Below the pieces are notes generated by a model. That model did not search any database and had not been told where the DNA came from. It saw only the letters and a program-made list of their open reading frames with translations. The position numbers were made by a program, and so were the translations under genes. Shown piece after piece: positions 57,646-64,000 of a stretch of 64,000 bases of DNA. This DNA is from Bordetella flabilis (GTDB taxonomy: Bacteria > Pseudomonadota > Gammaproteobacteria > Burkholderiales > Burkholderiaceae_B), in the NCBI RefSeq assembly GCF_001676725.1, contig NZ_CP016172.1, forward strand, positions 1,860,001 to 1,924,000, written 5' to 3'. Positions within the stretch are counted from its first letter, which is position 1; each line of letters begins with the position of its first letter.

Positions 57646-58559
57646 TGCCGCGTCTCGCATCGCAGGATAAGGGCGGCGGGCGCCTGGGGCGGGCCGTGCT
57701 GGTCGCCAGCGCGGCGGCTTTCCTGATCCTGTTCCTGGTCTTGCCGCTGTGCGTGGTGTTTGCCGAGGCGCTGCGCAAGGGGATCGACGCCTATGTGGCC
57801 GCGCTCGCTGCGCCCGATGCGGCCGCTGCCATTGCGCTGACCCTGCTGACGGCTGCGATCTCCGTGCCCCTGAACGTCGTTTTCGGCATCGCGGCCGCCT
57901 GGGCGATCGCCAAACACGAGTTTCGCGGCAAGTCGCTGCTCATTACCCTGATAGACCTGCCGTTTTCCGTATCGCCCGTGGTGGCGGGCGTGTCGTACAT
58001 CCTGGTGCTGGGTGCGCAGGGCTGGCTGGGACCGTGGCTGATGGCGCACGACCTGAAGATCGTGTTCGCGGTCCCCGGCATCGTCCTGGTGACCACCTTC
58101 GTCACCTTGCCCCTGGTGGCCCGCGAGCTGATCCCGGTGATGCAGGCCCAGGGCAAGGAGGAAGAAGAAGCCGCAATCGTCCTGGGCGCCGGCGGATGGC
58201 AAACCTTCATGCGCGTGACCTTGCCCAATATCCGGTCTGGCCTGGTGTATGGGGTGATTCTTTGCAATGCGCGCGCCATGGGCGAGTTTGGCGCGGTGTC
58301 GGTCGTGTCGGGCCATATCCGTGGCCTGACCAACACCATTCCGCTGCAAGTCGAGATTCTCTACAACGAGTACCAGATCCAGGCAGGCTTTGCCGTCGCG
58401 TCGCTGCTCGCAGTGCTCGCCCTCGCTACCCTCATTATCAAGACCGTGGTGCAATGGCGCCACGCACGCCTGCTGGCACGACTGGACGAAGCGCCCGCGC
58501 TGGCGCTGGCGCCGGCATCGGGCGCCAGTACGGTCGCCTTTCCCGGCACGGCGGGATAG
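57642..58559 (+). CDS. cysW: sulfate ABC transporter permease CysW
   Basis: A 305-residue partner permease of CysT with about six helices. Marks are [37 protein letters not shown], the EAA loop [23 protein letters not shown] and [18 protein letters not shown]. The tail (last 35 residues) is Ala/Pro-rich. Start overlaps the cysT stop. cysA follows after 29 bp. Confidence 0.93.
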   Translation: MMPRLASQDKGGGRLGRAVLVASAAAFLILFLVLPLCVVFAEALRKGIDAYVAALAAPDAAAAIALTLLTAAISVPLNVVFGIAAAWAIAKHEFRGKSLLITLIDLPFSVSPVVAGVSYILVLGAQGWLGPWLMAHDLKIVFAVPGIVLVTTFVTLPLVARELIPVMQAQGKEEEEAAIVLGAGGWQTFMRVTLPNIRSGLVYGVILCNARAMGEFGAVSVVSGHIRGLTNTIPLQVEILYNEYQIQAGFAVASLLAVLALATLIIKTVVQWRHARLLARLDEAPALALAPASGASTVAFPGTAG

Positions 58560-58588
58560 GGCCACGAACATATTCCAGGAAAACAGGC

Positions 58589-59650
58589 ATGGATATCGAG
58601 ATCAGATCGATCAACAAGCGGTTCGGCACCTTCAACGCATTGCGCGACGTCAACCTGCACATCGACTCCGGCGAGCTGGTGGCCTTGCTGGGCCCCTCGG
58701 GCTGCGGCAAGACCACCTTGCTGCGCATCATCGCCGGCCTGGAAACGCCGGACAGCGGCAGTATCTATTTTTCCGGCGAGGACAGCACGGGCGTGCATGT
58801 GCGCGAGCGCCAGGTCGGTTTCGTTTTCCAGCATTACGCGCTTTTTCGCCACATGACGGTCTTCGAGAACGTGGCCTTCGGCCTGCGCATCAAGCCGCGC
58901 GGCCAGCGTCCCGCCGAAGCGCAGATCAAGGAAAAGGTGCATGCGCTGTTGAACCTGGTCCAGCTGGATTGGCTGGCGGACCGCTATCCGGGGCAGCTCT
59001 CCGGTGGCCAACGCCAGCGCATCGCCCTGGCCAGGGCTCTCGCGGTGGAGCCGCGCGTGTTGCTGCTGGACGAGCCCTTCGGGGCGCTGGATGCCAAGGT
59101 GCGCAAGGAACTGCGGCGCTGGCTGCGTCGTCTGCACGATGAGCTGCAAGTGGCCAGCGTCTTCGTCACCCATGACCAGGAGGAAGCGCTGGAAGTGGCG
59201 GACCGCGTCGTGGTGATGAACTCGGGACGCGTGGAACAGGTGGGCACGCCGCGCGAAGTCTGGGAACACCCGGCCACGCCCTTCGTCTATGGCTTTCTCG
59301 GCGACGTGAACCAGATCGAAGGCTATGCCGCAGGCGGCCAATGGCGGGCGCGCGGCGTGTCCTTGCCTGCGCCGGCGTTCGATGGACTGGACGAACAGCG
59401 CGCGGTCGCCTATGTGCGGCCGCATGAGCTCGAAGTATTGCCTTACGCGCCGGCGGCCGAAGGCATCGCCGTGAAGCTCAACCACGCGTATCTGGCCGGT
59501 CCCAGCGCGCACCTGGAACTACAGCGCGAAGACGGCGCCTTGCTCGAGGCGCAGTTGCCGGAGGAAGACTACCGCAGCCTGGACCTGCGCGAAGGCGCAA
59601 TGCTGCTGGCGCGTCCACGCCGGGGCCGTATTTTTCCCGCGAGCGCCTGA
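58589..59650 (+). CDS. cysA: sulfate/thiosulfate ABC transporter ATP-binding protein
   Basis: A 353-residue ATPase powering CysTW. Walker A is [10 protein letters not shown]-loop QHYALF with the CysA-type [14 protein letters not shown], signature LSGGQRQR, Walker [14 protein letters not shown]-loop [12 protein letters not shown]-terminal TOBE-like regulatory domain (about 240-350) contains [15 protein letters not shown] 58589 after an AGGAAAACAGG site. Confidence 0.94.
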   Translation: MDIEIRSINKRFGTFNALRDVNLHIDSGELVALLGPSGCGKTTLLRIIAGLETPDSGSIYFSGEDSTGVHVRERQVGFVFQHYALFRHMTVFENVAFGLRIKPRGQRPAEAQIKEKVHALLNLVQLDWLADRYPGQLSGGQRQRIALARALAVEPRVLLLDEPFGALDAKVRKELRRWLRRLHDELQVASVFVTHDQEEALEVADRVVVMNSGRVEQVGTPREVWEHPATPFVYGFLGDVNQIEGYAAGGQWRARGVSLPAPAFDGLDEQRAVAYVRPHELEVLPYAPAAEGIAVKLNHAYLAGPSAHLELQREDGALLEAQLPEEDYRSLDLREGAMLLARPRRGRIFPASA

Positions 59651-59686
59651 CGGGACGATCACGCGCGCAACGAATCCGACGACAAC

Positions 59687-60430
59687 ATGCCTGGCTTGCA
59701 CATCGATCCCCCCCTCGCCGAGCCGTCCATGCCGGCGGCTGTCCCGCGCTGGGACAGCCTGATAAGGCAGCTCGCCGAGATCGCGCGCCGCCATCCCGAC
59801 GCTGCGCTGGCCTCTTCCCTGGCCGCCGAGGACATGGTGCTGACCCATGCCATTCATACGGCCGGGGTGCCGCTGGAAATCTTCTCGCTGGATACCGGGC
59901 GGCTGCACGCCGAAACGCTGGCCATGCTGGATACCATCGAGCAGCGTTATGGCCGCCGGCCCACCGTGTACCGCCCGGAGCCCGAGGCAATCAAGGCGCA
60001 CGTGGCGGCCCATGGCGCGTTCGCCTTCTACGAAAGCCAGGACCTGCGCAAGGCCTGTTGCCACATCCGCAAGGTGGAGCCGCTGACGCGCGCGCTGGCC
60101 GGTCGCGGCGCCTGGATTACGGGGCAGCGGCGCCAGCAGGCAGCCACGCGCGGCAGCCTGCCCGAGGAAGAGCACGATCCCGTTTTCGGTCTCCACAAGT
60201 TCAATCCCCTGGCCGCGTGGACCGAAGACGAAGTCTGGGGCGCCATCCGCATCCTCGGCATCCCATACAACCCGCTGCACGACCGCGGCTACCCCTCCAT
60301 CGGCTGCGAGCCCTGTACGCGCGCAATCCGCCCCGGCGAGGACGTGCGGGCCGGCCGCTGGTGGTGGGAGTCCTCCGACAGCAAGGAATGCGGCCTGCAT
60401 GCCGGCAATCGAACCGCCGCCAAGGCCTGA
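59687..60430 (+). CDS. cysH: adenylyl-sulfate (APS) reductase
   Basis: A 247-residue thioredoxin-dependent reductase making sulfite. It carries the iron-sulfur ligand pairs CC (KACCHIRK) and CxxC (GCEPC) plus the catalytic Cys in KECGLH, the pattern of [4Fe-4S] APS reductases rather than enterobacterial PAPS reductase. Nucleotide loop SSLAAEDMVLTH and FSLDTGRL are in place. Consistently, no APS kinase gene is in this cluster and CysN lacks a kinase domain. It lies 36 bp after cysA. Confidence 0.92.
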   Translation: MPGLHIDPPLAEPSMPAAVPRWDSLIRQLAEIARRHPDAALASSLAAEDMVLTHAIHTAGVPLEIFSLDTGRLHAETLAMLDTIEQRYGRRPTVYRPEPEAIKAHVAAHGAFAFYESQDLRKACCHIRKVEPLTRALAGRGAWITGQRRQQAATRGSLPEEEHDPVFGLHKFNPLAAWTEDEVWGAIRILGIPYNPLHDRGYPSIGCEPCTRAIRPGEDVRAGRWWWESSDSKECGLHAGNRTAAKA

Positions 60431-60463
60431 CGTAAACGATCGAAGCAAGACGAGACGAAAACC

Positions 60464-61372
60464 ATGTCCATCGTACAAACCCGCAGCCATCTCGATTGGC
60501 TGGAGTCCGAGGCAATTTTCATTCTGCGCGAGGTCGCGGCCGAGTGCGAAAAGCCGGTCCTGCTGTTCTCCGGCGGCAAGGATTCCTGCGTGCTGCTGCG
60601 CCTGGCGGAGAAGGCCTTTCGTCCGGCGCGCTTCCCATTTCCCCTGATGCACATCGACACGGGGCACAATTTCCCCGAAGTCATCCAGTTTCGCGACGCC
60701 CGTGTCGCGCAACTGGGCGAGACCCTGATCGTGCGCAGCGTGGAGGATTCCATCGCACGGGGCTCCGTCGTCCTGCGGCGGGAAACCGATTCGCGCAACG
60801 CCGCGCAGGCGGTGACGTTGCTGGAGGCCATCGCCGAATTCGGCTTTGACGCCTGCATCGGGGGTGCCCGCCGCGACGAGGAAAAGGCGCGCGCCAAGGA
60901 GCGCATCTTCTCTTTCCGCGACGAGTTTGGGCAGTGGGATCCCAAGAGCCAGCGCCCGGAGGTCTGGAACCTGTACAACACGCGCGTGCACCGCGGCGAG
61001 AACATGCGGGTGTTTCCGATCTCGAACTGGACCGAACTGGATGTCTGGCAATACATCGCCCGCGAGAATCTCGCGCTGCCCTCCATCTATTACGCGCATC
61101 GTCGCGAGGTGGTGCGCCGCCGCGGCCTGCTGGTGCCCGTCACGCCCCTGACCCCGCCGCTTGCCGACGAACAGGTGGAAACCCTCTCGGTACGGTTTCG
61201 CACCGTGGGGGATATCTCGTGCACCTGCCCGGTGGCGTCCGAGGCCGCCGACAACGAGGCCATCATCGCCGAGACCGCGCTGAGCGATATCACCGAACGC
61301 GGCGCCACCCGCATGGACGACCAGACTTCGGAGGCGTCGATGGAGCGCCGGAAGAAAGAAGGATATTTCTAA
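60464..61372 (+). CDS. cysD: sulfate adenylyltransferase subunit 2
   Basis: A 302-residue ATP-pyrophosphatase-type subunit that adenylates sulfate to APS. The PP-loop is LLFSGGKDSCVLLRLA; others are MHIDTGHNFPEVI, GGARRDEEKARAKERIFSFR and the C-terminal KKEGYF. Typical length. It lies 33 bp after cysH and 25 bp before cysN, its partner. Confidence 0.95.
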   Translation: MSIVQTRSHLDWLESEAIFILREVAAECEKPVLLFSGGKDSCVLLRLAEKAFRPARFPFPLMHIDTGHNFPEVIQFRDARVAQLGETLIVRSVEDSIARGSVVLRRETDSRNAAQAVTLLEAIAEFGFDACIGGARRDEEKARAKERIFSFRDEFGQWDPKSQRPEVWNLYNTRVHRGENMRVFPISNWTELDVWQYIARENLALPSIYYAHRREVVRRRGLLVPVTPLTPPLADEQVETLSVRFRTVGDISCTCPVASEAADNEAIIAETALSDITERGATRMDDQTSEASMERRKKEGYF

Positions 61373-61397
61373 TGGCGCCTGGCGCCAGGAGCACCGA

Positions 61398-62693
61398 ATG
61401 AATGCAGTGAGCGAATCCTTCCTGCCGGCCGAGACCGCGGTCATCCGCCTGATCACCGCCGGGTCGGTGGACGACGGCAAGTCCACCTTGATCGGCCGCC
61501 TGCTGTATGACAGCAAGAGCGTGTATGCCGACCAGCTCGACGCCATCGCCCGTGCCAAGTACAAGCGCGTGGCCGGCGACGGTATCGACTTTGCCTTGTT
61601 GACCGACGGCCTGGAGGCCGAACGCGAGCAGGGCATCACCATCGACGTCGCGTACCGTTATTTCGCCACCCCCCGTCGCAAATTCATCATCGCCGACGCG
61701 CCGGGCCACGAGCAGTACACGCGCAATATGGTCACGGGGGCCTCCAATGCCGATGTCGCGGTGATCCTTATCGATGCCACGCGCGCCATCGACGGCCAAT
61801 TGTTGCCACAGACCAAACGGCACAGCACCATCGCGCGACTGCTCGGGATACGCCATGTCGTCGTGGCCGTGAACAAGATGGATCTGGTGTCCTGGGACCG
61901 TGCCGTGTTCGAGCGCATCCGCGCCGCCTATGCCGACCTCGCCCACCGTGTCGGCATCGCGCACTTCCAGGCGCTGCCCTTGTCCGCCCTGAACGGCGAC
62001 AACGTGGTGACGCCATCCGCGCATACGCCGTGGTACGACGGACCGCCGCTGCTCGCGCTGCTCGAGGCGCTGGATCCCGCCGCGGAAAACGGGACCGCGC
62101 CCTTGCGTTTCCCGGTGCAGTGGGTGGTGCGCCACGACGGCAGCAGTGCGCAGGACTTCCGCGGCTATGCCGGCCGTGTCGCCAGCGGCACGTTGCGGCG
62201 CGGCGATGCCATCGTCGTGCAGCCCTCGGGCATGACCGCGCGGGTGGCTGAAGTGCGCGTGCATGACCGCGCCTTGTCCGCGGCCGTTGCGGGCGATTCG
62301 GTCATTGTGGTGCTGGACCGCGATGTCGACGTATCGCGCGGCGATGTGCTGGCTCACGCCGATGCACCGGCGAGCGTAGACAAGGAGTTCGATGCCGAGG
62401 TGTGCTGGCTCGACACGCAGGCACTCAATCCCGCGCGGAAATACTTGCTCAAGCAGGGCACGAGGCTGACGAGTGCGCGGATACGCGAGGTGCGCTCGCG
62501 GCGCGACATACATGAGTTGCGTGAAGTGGATGTCGAAGGCGGCACATTGGCGATGAACGACATCGGCAGGCTGCGCATCGTTACACGGGATCCATTGGCA
62601 ATGGATCGCTATGACGAGATCGCGGCCACAGGGGCCTTCATTCTGATCGACGAATCCACCCACCAGACGGCGGCGGCGGGAATGTTGCGCTAG
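61398..62693 (+). CDS. cysN: sulfate adenylyltransferase subunit 1 (GTPase)
   Basis: A 431-residue elongation-factor-like GTPase that drives APS formation with CysD. G1 is GSVDDGKSTLIGRLLYDSK, G3 DAPGHEQYTRNM, G4 NKMD, followed by two beta-barrel domains. It ends after the barrels at 431 residues, so there is no fused APS kinase (CysC). It is last in the sulfate cluster; no clear terminator was seen after it. Confidence 0.95.
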   Translation: MNAVSESFLPAETAVIRLITAGSVDDGKSTLIGRLLYDSKSVYADQLDAIARAKYKRVAGDGIDFALLTDGLEAEREQGITIDVAYRYFATPRRKFIIADAPGHEQYTRNMVTGASNADVAVILIDATRAIDGQLLPQTKRHSTIARLLGIRHVVVAVNKMDLVSWDRAVFERIRAAYADLAHRVGIAHFQALPLSALNGDNVVTPSAHTPWYDGPPLLALLEALDPAAENGTAPLRFPVQWVVRHDGSSAQDFRGYAGRVASGTLRRGDAIVVQPSGMTARVAEVRVHDRALSAAVAGDSVIVVLDRDVDVSRGDVLAHADAPASVDKEFDAEVCWLDTQALNPARKYLLKQGTRLTSARIREVRSRRDIHELREVDVEGGTLAMNDIGRLRIVTRDPLAMDRYDEIAATGAFILIDESTHQTAAAGMLR

Positions 62694-62858
62694 GCCTTGG
62701 CTGGCGCGGACACAGCACCGGCCGCGACAGCTCCCCATCGGCCGGAAAGCCTTATCTGGCGCGGTTTTGCGGTAAAGCCACACTGCGAAAAAAACGCCGG
62801 TCGAGGTCATCCAACTTGGGGTAAAGTGGGGCGTCGCCGGCGTATTGGCGGCAGGTAC

Positions 62859-62887
62859 TTGCCAGAACTACTGTATGGATGTACAGT
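62859..62887 (+). promoter_or_regulatory. promoter candidate overlapping the LexA box
   Basis: -35-like TTGCCA (62859-62864), a 17-bp spacer and -10-like TACAGT (62882-62887). The LexA box covers the -10, so repression would be direct. The start point would fall at or beside the ATG at 62894, implying a leaderless or near-leaderless mRNA if this pair is real. Confidence 0.4.
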
Positions 62888-62888
62888 A
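62869..62888. promoter_or_regulatory. LexA (SOS) box
   Basis: TACTGTATGGATGTACAGTA: a full 20-bp match to the TACTGT-N8-ACAGTA consensus, including the core CTGT-N8-ACAG with symmetric flanks. It lies five bases before the start codon of the radical SAM gene. Repression by LexA and induction by DNA damage are expected. Confidence 0.85.
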
Positions 62889-62893
62889 GATTC

Positions 62894-64000
62894 ATGGCGC
62901 GTACCGATCATTCCGTTTTTGCCGGTTCTGGGTCCCCGGCTGCCGCCCCCGCCGCCTTGCGCGGTCGGGGTGCGGTTACTAATGTACGGCATCGTTTCCA
63001 GCAGGATGACCGCACGGCGGTCGATCCGGCGGTCGATCCGGCTGAACTGGCCGACGAACCCGCGCCCAAGATCGTTCCCATATACCCTGTCCGGCCGTCC
63101 GCCGCGACGCCGCCAGGGCCGGTCACCACGGTCGCCGTGGAGCAGGCGCGCAAGCTGCTCTCGCGCAACGATTCACCGGACGTGCCGTTCGACCGGGCCA
63201 TCAATACCTACCGGGGATGCGAGCACGGCTGCGTCTATTGTTTTGCGCGGCCTACGCATGCGTATCTGGGATATTCCCCGGGCTTGGATTTCGAAACCCG
63301 TCTGATCGCCAAGGCCAACGCCGTGGATGCGTTGCGGGCGGAGCTGGGGCGGCCCGGGTATCGCGTGGCGCCCGTCAATGTCGGTTCCGCGACAGACGTC
63401 TACCAGCCCATCGAACGCGCCTGGCGCCTGACCCGCGGCGTCATCGAACTGCTCCTGGAAACCGGACATCCGCTGACCATCGTCACGAAGAACGCGCTCA
63501 TCGAGCGGGATCTCGACCTGCTGCAGGCACTGGCGCGGCGCAATCTGGTCTCGGTCTATATCAGCGTCACGTCGCTGGACGCGGACCTTTCCCGTGTGCT
63601 GGAACCGCGTGCCTCGGCCCCTTGGCGACGCCTGCAAACAGTGCGGGCGCTGGCCGATGCCGGCGTGCCGGTGGGCGTGCTCGCCGCGCCCATGATTCCG
63701 TTCATCAACGACGAATTCCTGGAACGCATCGTGGAGGCCGCCGGCCAGGCGGGTGCCTATCACGCCAGCTATACCGTCGTCCGGCTGCCCTGGGAAGTCA
63801 GGCCGGTCTTCGAGCAGTGGCTGCAAGCCCATTTCCCGGATCGCGCCGACCGCGTGCTGCACCGGATCGAAGACATGCGCGAAGGCAGGCGCAACGATCC
63901 TCGTTTCGGTACCCGGATGCGGGGCACAGGAATCTGGGCGGATCTGCTGCGCCAGCGGTTTGCCCTGGCCGTGCGCAAGGCTGGACTGAACCAGCAGCGC
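62894..64000 (+). CDS. PA0069-family radical SAM protein (3' end outside window)
   Basis: At least 369 residues, running off the window. After a low-complexity N terminus (1-95) comes the radical SAM core with the [4Fe-4S] motif CEHGCVYC inside RAINTYRGCEHGCVYCFAR, then HAYLGYSPGLDFETRL, TDVYQPIER and TIVTKNALIERDLDLL. The family is related to spore photoproduct lyase-like proteins; its reaction is not established. ATG 62894 keeps the frame open to the end. A consensus LexA box just upstream points to a DNA damage role. Confidence 0.88.
   Translation, partial: MARTDHSVFAGSGSPAAAPAALRGRGAVTNVRHRFQQDDRTAVDPAVDPAELADEPAPKIVPIYPVRPSAATPPGPVTTVAVEQARKLLSRNDSPDVPFDRAINTYRGCEHGCVYCFARPTHAYLGYSPGLDFETRLIAKANAVDALRAELGRPGYRVAPVNVGSATDVYQPIERAWRLTRGVIELLLETGHPLTIVTKNALIERDLDLLQALARRNLVSVYISVTSLDADLSRVLEPRASAPWRRLQTVRALADAGVPVGVLAAPMIPFINDEFLERIVEAAGQAGAYHASYTVVRLPWEVRPVFEQWLQAHFPDRADRVLHRIEDMREGRRNDPRFGTRMRGTGIWADLLRQRFALAVRKAGLNQQR

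Noticed and set aside
62697..63305. A 202-codon plus-strand frame at the end of the window
   Set aside because: It is Arg/Pro/Ser-rich and overlaps the true radical SAM frame, which carries the CxxxCxxC motif and stays open to the window edge.

Overview
The window is a dense, GC-rich, almost wholly coding stretch of a betaproteobacterial chromosome. The gene order ubiG-gph / ompA / gyrA-serC-pheA-hisC-tyrA-aroA-cmk-rpsA-ihfB-lapA-lapB-rfaE-rfaD-comEA-cysM, together with a Bug-type binding protein, points to the Alcaligenaceae, most likely Bordetella or a close relative such as Achromobacter. This is inferred from synteny and protein character; no database search was possible. There is no rRNA operon, no CRISPR array and no intact insertion sequence.

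Layout. (1) 1-2.45 kb: 3' part of an ABC exporter with an N-terminal zinc ribbon plus its DUF1854 partner, a pair linked to cyanophycin metabolism. (2) 2.45-7.5 kb: a hexuronate/mannonate module, with a fructuronate reductase-like enzyme divergent from mannonate dehydratase, an MHS-type permease and a FadR-type regulator. (3) 7.5-16.1 kb, minus strand: a complete wspABCDEFR chemosensory operon ending in a GGDEF diguanylate cyclase; its WspF has Glu where the receiver Asp should be. (4) 16.2-18.3 kb: a FemAB-like acyltransferase and a DUF455 ferritin-like protein. (5) 18.3-23.0 kb, minus strand: a sulfolactate degradation operon (suyA, suyB, a Bug binding protein, slcC, comC) behind a good promoter and a 12-bp palindrome. 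(6) 23.2-28.7 kb: DinB-like protein, DAHP synthase, aquaporin Z, NUDIX, GNAT, then a small island-like patch with a VapC remnant and an orphan 80-residue ORF next to the 3' end of ssrA (tmRNA). (7) 28.8-31.1 kb, minus strand: ubiG-gph and ompA. (8) 31.6-48.4 kb, plus strand: gyrA, then aromatic amino acid, serine and histidine genes, cmk, rpsA, ihfB, LPS assembly and heptose genes, comEA and cysM. (9) 48.4-55.2 kb: mltB, a class II HDAC-like amidohydrolase, etfBA, an acyl-CoA dehydrogenase and a 1-Cys peroxiredoxin. (10) 55.7-62.7 kb: sulfate uptake and assimilation, sbp-cysT-cysW-cysA-cysH-cysD-cysN. (11) 62.9 kb to the end: a PA0069-family radical SAM protein under an almost ideal LexA box.

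How the parts fit. Sulfur is a theme: sulfate is imported by Sbp/CysTWA, activated by CysDN and reduced at the APS level by an iron-sulfur type CysH (no APS kinase is seen), CysM can fix reduced sulfur into cysteine, and SuyAB releases sulfite from sulfolactate. The aroG/pheA/tyrA/aroA/hisC set covers much of aromatic amino acid synthesis. The Wsp system should convert a surface or envelope signal into c-di-GMP. ETF and the acyl-CoA dehydrogenase form an adjacent electron-transfer pair.
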